Source of the DNA: DATJPR01 sp035506295
GTDB lineage: Bacteria > Bacteroidota > Ignavibacteria > UBA10030 > UBA6906
Reading direction: 5' to 3'
Length of the DNA stretch: 7,718 nt
Assembly: GCA_035506295.1 (NCBI GenBank)
Contig: DATJPR010000151.1
Span: 1-7,718, forward strand
Positions 1-7,400 of the stretch are shown piece by piece. The translations under genes were made by a program, and so were the position numbers. The notes under the pieces are model-generated. The model saw only the letters and a program-made list of their open reading frames with translations. It was not told where the DNA came from and ran no database searches. Position 1 is the first letter of the stretch, and every line of letters begins with the position of its first letter.

Positions 1-1621
1 CGAGGCTCTGCGGATGCCGATCTTCCGGCAGGGTACACGTCTCCATCGTCCGCACATTCGCCGGCGCCTGGAAACCGAATTCCGTGACGAACCGTGCATT
101 GTCCTTTTCGTACGCCGGGTAGTCTTTCCAGAAGCTCCAGATCAGCCATTGATGGTGGTTGCCGTTCGACTCGTCATTGGGAAACCCCGATCCGAACGGC
201 GAGCTCCGCCAGTACGGCCGGGTCCCGTCGAGCCTCCTGCACACCTCCGGCAGGACGTCACGGAAAATGGTTGCTCCAATCATGTCGTCCGGACGCTTCC
301 CGGGGTTGTTGGTGCAGAACGACCATTCACACTCGTTGTTCCCGCACCAGACCGCGATGCAAGGGTGGTTGCGAAGCCGCTTGACCGCACGTGACGCTTC
401 CTCGCGCACGTTGTCGAGAAACCACTCGTTGTCGGGATACTCGCCGCACGCGAACATGAAATCCTGCCATACGAGAAGGCCGTACTTGTCGCACAGGTCA
501 TAGAACCGGTCATCCTCATAGACCCCGCCGCCCCAGACTCGCAGCATGTTCATATGCGCGTCCTTTGCCAGGCGGAGAAGTCCCTCATACCGCGAGTCTT
601 CAATGCGCGGAAGAAAACTGTCCACCGGGATCCAATCCGCCCCTTTGCAGAAGATCTTTCTCCCATTGACAACAAGGATGAAGGATTTCCCTTCCTCGTC
701 CTTCTCCTGGAGCAACTGAACGGTGCGTACGGCGAATGCCAGCTCCTGCCGGTCGAGGATTGTGTCTCCCCGCGAAAGAATGAGCGCCGCTTTGTACATC
801 GCTTGCTCGCCCTGACCATTGGGCCACCAGAGCCGTGGGCGAGGGATCGTTACATCGACCGTCGCTTTTCCTCCTTTGATGGGAGCGCGTGCATCGTCTG
901 CGCCCTCCACCTTCACGCACATCTCCGATTTTCCTTCAGGCCGACGCTCACCCTCGACCTCCACACTGAATCGCACAACGGCCTCCTTCGCGCTCAGCGA
1001 AAGAACCCGGGCGAACGGGGCACGGATCCTTTCTTGCGTGTATCCTTCGATGAAAATCCGCCGCCAGATCCCCGACGTAGTGAGTGTCGGCCCCCAGTCC
1101 CACCCGAAGGAGTACTGTGACTTTCTTGCATACACGCGATGCGCTTCGTGTGCCACTTGCAGCGGGCCATAATGTCGCTCGAGAGCCTTCGAGCGCGGGA
1201 CCGGTGCATCAAAATGAATCTCGATCGTATTCTGTCCACGCCGCAGATGCTTCCGGATGTCGAACACGTGCTCGACAAACATATTTGCGGCCGAGCCGAC
1301 GGTTTTCCCGTTCATGATGATCTTTGCGTACGTGTCGAGTCCCTCTGCGCAAAGTTGGATCGACTTCTCCTCCAGGAGGGCGTCGGGCGCCTCGAATGAT
1401 CGTCGATATTCCCACGCAACGTGGTCGATCCATTGAAGTTCTGTCTCATTCATGCGGTAGAATGGATCAGGGATCACGCCGTTGGCCATCAAATCCGTGT
1501 GTACTGTTCCTGGAACGGTTGCAGGAAGCCATTCTCTCGCCCGAGCGCAAGGATCGGGAATGCGCTGCGATCCCTTCGAAGCCTTGAATTCCCACGCACC
1601 ATCCAAATCGAGCTTTGCCAT
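1..1621 (-). CDS. GH2 beta-mannosidase, 3' end missing (cut by window start)
   Basis: Glycoside hydrolase family 2 enzyme of the beta-mannosidase type, releasing terminal beta-D-mannose from manno-oligosaccharides. The frame is open without a stop from ATG 1621 to the window edge (540 codons). Relatives are about 800-900 residues, so the C-terminal third is missing. Visible parts: N-terminal sugar-binding-like domain with the family motif SFGWDWGP (W174, W176); RLWWPNGQGEQ near 264-274 closing the Ig-like domain; then the TIM barrel with RVWGGGVYEDD (W363), GNNECEW with the predicted acid/base E430, and FVTEFGFQ with the predicted nucleophile E514. Both catalytic glutamates are present, so it looks active. 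The N-terminus (MAKLDLDGAWEF) has no signal peptide, suggesting a cytoplasmic enzyme acting on imported oligosaccharides. The start is supported by AGGTGA three bases upstream. It lies 191 bases downstream of the secreted-protein gene in the same direction. A broader GH2 exo-glycosidase specificity is possible, but the motifs favour mannosidase. Confidence 0.93.
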   Translation of the reverse strand, partial: MAKLDLDGAWEFKASKGSQRIPDPCARAREWLPATVPGTVHTDLMANGVIPDPFYRMNETELQWIDHVAWEYRRSFEAPDALLEEKSIQLCAEGLDTYAKIIMNGKTVGSAANMFVEHVFDIRKHLRRGQNTIEIHFDAPVPRSKALERHYGPLQVAHEAHRVYARKSQYSFGWDWGPTLTTSGIWRRIFIEGYTQERIRAPFARVLSLSAKEAVVRFSVEVEGERRPEGKSEMCVKVEGADDARAPIKGGKATVDVTIPRPRLWWPNGQGEQAMYKAALILSRGDTILDRQELAFAVRTVQLLQEKDEEGKSFILVVNGRKIFCKGADWIPVDSFLPRIEDSRYEGLLRLAKDAHMNMLRVWGGGVYEDDRFYDLCDKYGLLVWQDFMFACGEYPDNEWFLDNVREEASRAVKRLRNHPCIAVWCGNNECEWSFCTNNPGKRPDDMIGATIFRDVLPEVCRRLDGTRPYWRSSPFGSGFPNDESNGNHHQWLIWSFWKDYPAYEKDNARFVTEFGFQAPANVRTMETCTLPEDRHPQSL

Positions 1622-1624
1622 TAT

Positions 1625-1630
1625 TCACCT
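1625..1630 (-). promoter_or_regulatory. Ribosome binding site of the GH2 gene
   Basis: AGGTGA on the minus strand, three bases before ATG 1621. It fixes the start of the mannosidase gene. A second purine block (GGAG, about 1634-1637) lies further upstream and is less well spaced. Confidence 0.5.
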
Positions 1631-1656
1631 GATCTCCAAGTGTTCATGAAAGCATA

Positions 1657-1747
1657 GCTGTCAACGGACAGCAGACAGTTGACAGTCAGCTCTTACCCCA
1701 GGACTAATCTTCTGTCCACTGTCGACTGTCTACTGTCCATTGTCCGC
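1657..1747. repeat. Imperfect inverted repeat built of GGACAGT-like heptamers
   Basis: Two 30-base arms, 1657-1686 and 1718-1747, are reverse complements at 25 of 30 positions, with a 31-base loop. Each arm is a run of degenerate 7-base units (minus-strand consensus GGACAGT; variants AGACAGT, CGACAGT, GGACAAT on the arm at 1718-1747). In a minus-strand transcript two of the five mismatches become G-U pairs, so a long RNA hairpin is plausible. It sits between the stop of the secreted-protein gene (1813) and the start of the mannosidase gene (1621). It could be an mRNA-stabilising or attenuating structure, or simply a resident small repeat. There is no U-tract, so it is not a standard intrinsic terminator. 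Heptanucleotide tandem repeats (STRR) are known from cyanobacteria; homology to those is not claimed. Confidence 0.75.
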
Positions 1748-1771
1748 ATCCCTCACTGTTCCCCCGCAGAA

Positions 1772-1799
1772 GGGGAGATGGGGAGAGTGGGGGAGCGGG
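1772..1799 (+). other. G-run motif (quadruplex-type); C-rich, G-poor in the transcript
   Basis: Plus strand has four G-runs: 4 G, 4-base loop, 4 G, 5-base loop, 5 G, 3-base loop, 3 G. This fits the usual G-quadruplex pattern. The genes here are read from the minus strand, so the mRNA carries the complement, a pyrimidine-rich, nearly G-free stretch beginning about 14 bases after the stop codon at 1813. That composition is also typical of Rho loading (rut) sites. Together with the heptamer inverted repeat this accounts for most of the 191-base gap 1622-1812; no confident promoter for the mannosidase gene was seen there. Confidence 0.5.
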
Positions 1800-1812
1800 A
1801 GAGAAAGCGTCC

Positions 1813-3552
1813 TTATCGAAGCACGAGCATCTTCCTCACTGCGGAATGGGCACCCGCGGTCAGGCGGTAGAGATACACGCCGCTGGAAAGGTTCGTCGCA
1901 TCAAACGTAAATGTGTATCTCCCTGCCGGATATCTTCCGTTTGCCAGGACGGCGATTTCCCGACCGAGCAGATCGTACACTACCAGCCGGACATCACTGT
2001 CCGTTGTCCACTGTCCGCTGACTACTGTCTTCGGATTGAACGGGTTCGGATAATTCTGGAAGAGCCTGAACGCCGCCGGTTCCATCGGCGTCTTGTCGGC
2101 AATTCCCGTCGTGGTGACATGATACGTCGTGAACAAGACGGAGCCGAAACCGGGCGGTGTGTCGGAGACGACGTACGCGATGCCCCAGGTCCGGTCGCCC
2201 AAGGCAATGATCGCAGGGCGAACGGCATGTGGCGCGTATTCGGTGACTGCCACAGGCAAAGACCAGATACTGCCGAGCGGGTACGCCCGATAGACGAATC
2301 GCCCCTCCCACGATGGACCATTGGCGTGCCGATAGAAGACACCCATCCCTTGCCCCCTTTCAAGCATCGGCACACCGAACCCGCTTGTGGTCGTCGTGTC
2401 CGACTGCAACGTTCCGCTTCTCCACGTCCCATCTCCTCCGTCATAGTTGATGAAGTACCTGACTTGGTCCGCGACTCCAGCGTTGTAGTCGTATGTGCAC
2501 ATGACTGTATCGCCGTTCGCACTCAACGAGGTCATCCCTGTTGCATGTGGTCTGCTACATGCGCATCTGAAGCGCGCCCAGCCTCCCTGGTGGATCGTAT
2601 CGATGCATACGTTTCCACTCGTATCCCTGTAGGAAATGAACCCATGAGTGCGCTCCGCGCCATGAGTTACTGCAATCGATATACCACCGGCAACCGCCGT
2701 CGCAACGCTGTCGACCGTCTCAGTCCAAAACACGTCATTTTCCGGAGCTCCTATCACATAGCGAAGTTTGTTGGTATTCATCGAAGCGATCAGGTGCATC
2801 ACTTCAAAATTGAATGAGCATCCTGCGATCTCTACGAACTTCTCCGTATCGGACAGGGTCAGGATGTCATGGTAACTGGTCCCATCGGCCAGGGTGTCGG
2901 GAGATCCGTTCGTTGCGTTGAACTTCTTGAGCCGCATCCGCTGCATGGTGAAGTACGGTAGGTACGTGACATACAATTTGTACCGCGTGGGAAGAAGAGC
3001 GATTTTGGGTGCGTTGCCCGTTCCCTCCTGTGTGTACGTGTTGGCCCATGTTCCCCCCCCATCCGACGACACAAACAGGTCCCATGAGCCCTTGTGGCCG
3101 TCCCCCTGTTGGGATATCACGCAGTACAGCACAGAGGCATCGGCGTTTGCCGCAAGGGCAATCGACTGAGCGCTGTCAACCTCACCAACGCGGACACTTG
3201 ATGAGAGAAGGGTCGCCTCTGGCGTTACCCGCGGGTGTCTCCATTGGAATCCCACTTCGATTTCCGAAGGGGCGACGATCGAGCCGAGCCGTTGAACGCA
3301 GGCCATCGCGTTGGCATAGTCTCCGTTGTTCCAGAGGTCCTGCGCATCGATTGCCAGGCTGAGAGCCGCAGCAGGTGCTTGGGATGTGAGGTCGACATGC
3401 AGGATCGCATTGCCACGTTCACTCAATGCTATCTTGTCGAAGCCCGGCAGTGCGGCAGTGGTATTCGAAAGCGGTTGACCCAGGATCTGTTGACAGACGG
3501 CTGTCATGGTCACAAAGCACAGAGCAATCACAAGTCTCATTATGCGCATCAT
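1813..3552 (-). CDS. Secreted T9SS cargo protein of unknown function with an Asp-box motif
   Basis: Exported protein of 579 residues from the chosen start. Residues 1-25 form a signal peptide (MMRIMRLVIALCFVTMTAVC, then QQILGQ). Residues 495-579 are a complete type IX secretion type-A sorting domain: FQNYPNPFNP, VRLVVYDLLGREIAVL, PAGRYTFTFDATNLSSGVY and a terminal basic RKMLVLR. It should therefore cross the outer membrane and be surface-attached or released. In between, SSDGGGTW at 162-169 matches an Asp-box as found in sialidase/BNR propellers, and the region around it is rich in short beta-type segments, so a propeller-like fold is possible but unproven. No catalytic set was recognised. 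A longer frame to ATG 3612 exists, but GGAGG at 3558-3562 and a promoter at 3618-3650 favour ATG 3552 (or 3549, 8-base spacer). The linker after NPFNP is encoded by a heptamer repeat. Function unknown. Confidence 0.85.
   Translation of the reverse strand: MMRIMRLVIALCFVTMTAVCQQILGQPLSNTTAALPGFDKIALSERGNAILHVDLTSQAPAAALSLAIDAQDLWNNGDYANAMACVQRLGSIVAPSEIEVGFQWRHPRVTPEATLLSSSVRVGEVDSAQSIALAANADASVLYCVISQQGDGHKGSWDLFVSSDGGGTWANTYTQEGTGNAPKIALLPTRYKLYVTYLPYFTMQRMRLKKFNATNGSPDTLADGTSYHDILTLSDTEKFVEIAGCSFNFEVMHLIASMNTNKLRYVIGAPENDVFWTETVDSVATAVAGGISIAVTHGAERTHGFISYRDTSGNVCIDTIHQGGWARFRCACSRPHATGMTSLSANGDTVMCTYDYNAGVADQVRYFINYDGGDGTWRSGTLQSDTTTTSGFGVPMLERGQGMGVFYRHANGPSWEGRFVYRAYPLGSIWSLPVAVTEYAPHAVRPAIIALGDRTWGIAYVVSDTPPGFGSVLFTTYHVTTTGIADKTPMEPAAFRLFQNYPNPFNPKTVVSGQWTTDSDVRLVVYDLLGREIAVLANGRYPAGRYTFTFDATNLSSGVYLYRLTAGAHSAVRKMLVLR
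1996..2030 (-). repeat. Five-unit heptamer array inside the T9SS sorting domain
   Basis: Five consecutive 7-base units on the minus strand: AGACAGT, AGTCAGC, GGACAGT, GGACAAC and GGACAGT in order. They are of the same kind as the arms of the intergenic inverted repeat at 1657-1747. They are translated in frame as the segment from KTVVSGQ through WTTDS, the linker between NPFNP and the conserved VRLVVYD of the sorting domain. Because 7 is not a multiple of 3, successive units are read in different frames. Confidence 0.7.
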
Positions 3553-3557
3553 AGGAT

Positions 3558-3562
3558 CCTCC
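3558..3562 (-). promoter_or_regulatory. Ribosome binding site deciding the start of the secreted-protein gene
   Basis: A perfect GGAGG on the minus strand, 5 bases before ATG 3552 and 8 bases before ATG 3549. Starting at either codon places the signal peptide at the extreme N-terminus, whereas the longest frame (ATG 3612) would add 20 polar residues in front of it. Confidence 0.65.
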
Positions 3563-3617
3563 ATAGGACACTTACCACCATCACGGACGGTGAGGCGTTG
3601 CTTTCCCTTCATCTGTG

Positions 3618-3650
3618 CAAATGTACATCGCGCACGACAGGTGGTTCAAT
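3618..3650 (-). promoter_or_regulatory. Bacteroidota-type promoter for the secreted-protein gene
   Basis: TACATTTG at 3618-3625 (minus strand) matches the Bacteroidota -7 consensus TAnnTTTG exactly. ATTG at 3647-3650 lies 21 bases upstream, about right for the -33 TTG element. Transcription would begin near 3611-3615, giving a leader of about 60 bases before ATG 3552. Only sequence match supports it. Confidence 0.45.
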
Positions 3651-3666
3651 CCCGTGTTCACGGTAT
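3649..3666 (-). promoter_or_regulatory. Candidate operator, copy 1 (upstream of secreted-protein promoter)
   Basis: Minus strand ATACCGTGAACACGGGAT, a dyad with half-sites ATACCGT and ACGGGAT around GAAC (one mismatch). It matches the sequence at 4428-4445 at 15 of 18 positions. It touches the proposed -33 element, and its centre is roughly 42-47 bases upstream of the expected transcription start, near the place used by class II activators. The binding protein is unknown; the adjacent NarL-type regulator is the obvious candidate. Confidence 0.35.
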
Positions 3667-3680
3667 TTCTGAGCGAATGC

Positions 3681-3706
3681 GGGAGCAGGCGGGAAAAAAG
3701 GGCGGG
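3681..3706 (+). other. G-run motif (quadruplex-type) after the response regulator gene
   Basis: Four GGG runs on the plus strand with loops of 7, 6 and 1 bases, starting 9 bases past the response-regulator stop codon (3715). The minus-strand transcript is therefore CCC-rich with a central U6. No stem precedes the U6, so an intrinsic terminator is not supported; Rho-type termination is a possible reading. Confidence 0.4.
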
Positions 3707-3714
3707 AGTACAGG

Positions 3715-4377
3715 TTACAACAGATGGTCGGTCAACGCCCTGGCCACCGCGCCTCCGCGCGTATGGACCTCAAGCTTGGCGTAGATATTCTTGATGTGCG
3801 TATCGATGGTATGATAACTCAGGATGATCTGCTCGGCGATCTGCTTTTTGGTGAGGCCGTCGACCATGAGCTTCAGGATTTCGCGTTCCCGTTTGGTCAG
3901 TGGGCTCGGACTGCGAGAACCGGTCAGATGAGTGAACATTGCCAGCATTTTCCTGGCAATCTGTGCGTTGATGGGAGCCCCTCCTTTCAAGACTTCCACC
4001 ATTCCTCGTTCAATCTCCTCCGGCGGCGAACTCTTCAAGAGATAGCCCGACGCTCCAGCGCACAAGGCTTCGAACACCTTCTCATTGTCTTCATGGATGG
4101 TCAGGATGATGACGCGGGTGGCCGGGGAGAGTTCCCGTACCCTCCTCGTCCCCTCGATGCCGTCCATTCCCGGAAGACCAAGATCCATGAGCACGACATC
4201 AGGCGCCGGCTCCGTGTCGAGTGCGCGGAGAGCGTCCTCGCAACGGGAAAACGCATGATCACAGCGGATCCCCTTCACCTCCTGAAGGAGTTCGGAGATG
4301 GTTTTGCGGTAGAGGGCATCATCCTCAATCACCCACAATTCCATGGCTTCGTTCGAGGGCACCGGTTCTTCACGCAT
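3715..4377 (-). CDS. NarL/FixJ-family response regulator
   Basis: Cytoplasmic two-component response regulator that should bind DNA after phosphorylation. With ATG 4377 it has 220 residues, usual for the family. Receiver domain about 13-130: acidic pocket E18/D19/D20, phospho-acceptor D65 in VVLMDLGLPGMDG, switch T93 (ILTIHED) and K115 (GYLLKSS). LuxR-type helix-turn-helix about 159-215: LTKREREIL, GLTKKQIAEQ, SYHTIDTHIKNIYAKL. All key residues are present. It lies 59 bases downstream of the sensor kinase gene in the same direction, and that kinase has a HisKA_3-type domain, the class that pairs with NarL-type regulators, so they are a probable cognate pair. Start is not certain: GTG 4386 lacks a ribosome site, ATG 4377 has a weak GGTGAG upstream, and ATG 4344 (MELWVIEDD) would begin right at the receiver domain. 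The target genes cannot be read from sequence; a dyad sequence upstream of this gene and of the next one is a candidate site. Confidence 0.93.
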   Translation of the reverse strand: MREEPVPSNEAMELWVIEDDALYRKTISELLQEVKGIRCDHAFSRCEDALRALDTEPAPDVVLMDLGLPGMDGIEGTRRVRELSPATRVIILTIHEDNEKVFEALCAGASGYLLKSSPPEEIERGMVEVLKGGAPINAQIARKMLAMFTHLTGSRSPSPLTKREREILKLMVDGLTKKQIAEQIILSYHTIDTHIKNIYAKLEVHTRGGAVARALTDHLL

Positions 4378-4427
4378 GGGACTCACCGCATGTGTGCGGA
4401 ACTTAGGAAGATTGCCAGACCAAAACG

Positions 4428-4445
4428 ATACCGCGTTTACGGTAT
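4428..4445 (-). promoter_or_regulatory. Candidate operator, copy 2 (kinase stop codon / regulator upstream region)
   Basis: Minus strand ATACCGTAAACGCGGTAT: half-sites ATACCG and CGGTAT around a 6-base centre. It contains the kinase stop codon (TAA, 4437-4439) and ends 50 bases before the regulator ATG 4377. It shares 15 of 18 bases with 3649-3666. As RNA it could also form a 6-bp hairpin, but the following CGTTTTGG is too weak for a terminator between two genes expected to be co-transcribed. A degenerate -7-like TAAGTTCC (4398-4405) lies 35 bases downstream, centre to centre, compared with 36 at copy 1, but without a matching -33. Confidence 0.3.
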
Positions 4446-7400
4446 TTTTGCGTCAAGAGAGATGGTAGTGCCTTTGTGCATCTCACTTCGGATGTCGAGG
4501 TTCCCCGCAAGCTGGTTCGCCCGCCGCCTCATTGTCGTGAGCCCGTTCCCTGGGGGCGGGCACGACGGGTCGAACCCCTTGCCGTCATCTGCCACCGTCA
4601 GCCTTAATCTGCCGCCATGAACACCCACGCATATTTCCACGTGCTTGGCCTCCGCATGACGCACAATATTCCCCAGGATTTCTTTGTAGAGCAATAGAAC
4701 ATCTCGACGAAAGGCCATCGGCAAGCGCGTCGATGGGCCCTGGTCCTCCCTTCGGAAAGTGTGCTCTACACCTGCAAGGAGCTTTGCCGCGGTTGTCTGC
4801 AAGTGGTCGATGATATCGCTGGTAAAGTCTCGTTCCGGATTGATGAACCAGACGATGTCTCTCAGCGCCTCCGATGTTGTTCTCGCGGCGCTGCTGATGT
4901 CAAGCAGATGCGCCGATGCCGCGGGCGACACGGCCATCCGGTTGCGCACAAGGTCGGCAAGGACGGCAATGCTCGCCAGGCTGCTGCCAATGTCGTCATG
5001 CAGGTCCGACGCGATGCCCAGGCGCATTCGTTCAACTCTCAGGAGAGCGGCGACCCGCAACCTGTATGCCAACGTTCCGGCGGCAAGGAGCATTGCTAGC
5101 CCAAGGACGCGGAACCACCACGTCTGCCAGAAAGGGGGCATGATCACAATGACCAGCGAAGCTCCGGCCTCGCTCCACAGACCGTCGTTGTTTGTGCCAC
5201 GGACGTGGAACACATACCGGCCGGGCGCAACGTCGGTGTAGCTTGCCAGGCGGCGTGTCCCCGCGTCCACCCAGGACTTATCGAGTCCTTCCAGCTTGTA
5301 CGCATATGCGTTGCGTGCCGGGAGCGAGTAATCGAGCGCCGCATACTCAACCGTAAAAAAATTCTGTGTATGTCCCAGGACGATCTCACCACCTGCAGCG
5401 AGGGCGCTGTCGAGACGCACGGGGGAGGCGAACACGCTCAGCCCGGTGATCACGAGAGGTGGAATGTGCGGATTGTGCACAATGCGGTCAGGATCAATCA
5501 CGTTGAATCCGTTCACCCCGCCAAAATACATCGTTCCCTCCGATCCCTCACACCATGCCCCAAAATTGAACTCGTCGGCCTGAAGCCCGTCGAAGCGAGA
5601 ATAATTCCGGAACGTCATGCTGTCGGGATCAAAGCAGGAAATGCCGCTGTTCGTGCTCATCCACAATCTCCCCGCCCGGTCCTGCAGAATCCCATACACG
5701 ACATTGCTGGCAAGGCCGTCGCGCACCAAGAACGACGTCCAATCGCTCATCGCGCGATTCATCCTCCCGCACCCTCCGCCGAATGTGCCGATCCAGATGT
5801 TCCCTCGGCGATCTTCGTAAACACTCTGCACGTAATCGTTGCTGATGCTACGACTCTTTCCCGCGTCGTGTCGGAACCGTTGGAACACGCCGCCGGCAGA
5901 GTCGATCCGCGCCACGCCGCCGCGTGCCGTACCGATCCACATCGATCCCGCATGGTCCCGCGCAATGCACCGAACATCGTTGTCAGGAAGACTCGCCGCA
6001 TCGAATTTGTCGTAAGTGCATCGCCGCAGCACCGCTCCGGATCGGTCCATAACGAACAGCCCCTCAACCCACGTCCCCACCCAGATGTTGCCGTCTCGAT
6101 CCTCGCCGAGAGCACTGATCCAGGGATTGAGCGGGCGACGGGGATGTGCACGATCGACGATGAAGCGTCGGAAGGAATTGCGCATGCGGTCAAAGCGTGC
6201 AATTCCACCCCCGTACGTACCAACCCAAACCTCCCCCCGGGAATCCGTCATCAATGCCGTCACGTAATCATTGGGTAAAGTGGACGGATCCGAAGCACGG
6301 TGACGGAAGTGCCGGAAGCTACCGCTGGGGGGATCGAACTGGTTCAGGCCCGCGTCTTCCGTGCCGATCCAGATGAAGCCGAGCGAATCGCGGCACATGG
6401 CAAATATCCGACTGCCGTTCAACCCGTTGGGATTTCCCAAGTTGTCGGCGAAGTGCGGAAATTTCTCCACGTACGACGAGATGAGGCTGACCCCGTTGGA
6501 GGTACCGAACCAGAGGACGCCTCCGGCGTCTTCGAGAACCGAACACACGACGTCATCGGAAAGGGAACTGGACACCGATCGGCTATGCCGGTACCGCACA
6601 AAATGACCCGTTGAACTGTCGAACCGGGCAAGACCGGCCCCGACGGTGCCGATCCAGAGCCGTCCCCTACGATCGAGCATGAGAGCGCGGAGGATGTCAC
6701 CGGGAAGAGATAACGAGTCCCGCGGATCGTGCCTGAAATGTTCAAACGATCGATTGGACCGGTGAAAAAAGTTCAGGCCCCCTCCCCATGTTGCCACCCA
6801 AATATTTCCGTCTGCCGCCTCACAGAGCGCCGTAATCCTGTCGCTTGAAATGCTCCGCGCATCGGAAGGATCGTGCCGAAAGGTTGCGAGCTCACCGTTT
6901 TGCGGATCGAACCTGAGCAGGCCGGAATAGTACGTGCCGATCCAGAGAATGCCGTGATGATCGGTAAGCATGCAGAACACATCAAGAGGTCGATTCGCGG
7001 GGGGTGGACTGGCAATCCCGGGCATCCTGGTGAACCGGTGGGTCGCCGTCTCAAAGCGATTTACACCGCCACCCGCGGTGCACACCCAAAGGAAGCCCAG
7101 GGAGTCTTCGGCGATTGCCGTTACGCGGTCGTGACTGATGGAGGTTGAATCGGCCGGGTCCGGTTGGTAGCGCGTGAAGGTGTTCTTGATGGGATCAAAG
7201 CAATTGAGACCGCCTCCCCAGGTGCCGATCCACAACAGACCGTCGCGGCCTTCGTGCAACGACCAGATATAGCTGTTTGAGAGAGAATTCGGGTCGTCCA
7301 GATCGTTGCGGTAGGTGACGAAAGAGAACCCGTCATATCTGTTCAAGCCGTCCTCGGTGCCGAGCCACACATAGCCGCGGCGGTCCTGGAGCATGCAAAT

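Noticed and set aside
554..1120. 188-codon plus-strand frame opposite the mannosidase gene
   Set aside because: The opposite strand encodes continuous, conserved GH2 sequence; this frame has no motif.
1622..1660. Promoter for the mannosidase gene
   Set aside because: TATGCTTT here resembles but does not fit TAnnTTTG, and no -33 TTG is suitably placed; co-transcription with the upstream gene remains possible.
1657..1747. CRISPR-like array
   Set aside because: Units are only 7 bases, degenerate, without spacers, and form an inverted repeat.
1846..2817. 323-codon plus-strand frame opposite the secreted-protein gene
   Set aside because: Arginine/proline-rich composition, no motif, and it lies fully antisense to a gene with a clear signal peptide and sorting domain; a codon-bias shadow.
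3553..3612. 20-residue N-terminal extension of the secreted protein (ATG 3612)
   Set aside because: Puts polar residues before the signal peptide, has no ribosome site, and falls at or before the expected transcription start.
4428..4449. Intrinsic terminator after the kinase gene
   Set aside because: The stem is only 6 bp, contains the stop codon in its loop, and on the transcribed strand is followed by CGTTTTGG rather than a U-run; it would also split the kinase from its regulator.
3724..4620. 298-codon plus-strand frame across regulator and kinase end
   Set aside because: Antisense to two conserved genes including the kinase catalytic end; no recognisable domain.
5205..6278. 357-codon plus-strand frame opposite the kinase propeller
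   Set aside because: Mirrors the repetitive propeller coding sequence; its repeated HPQ/HAV-type phrases are the complement of the WIGT repeats.
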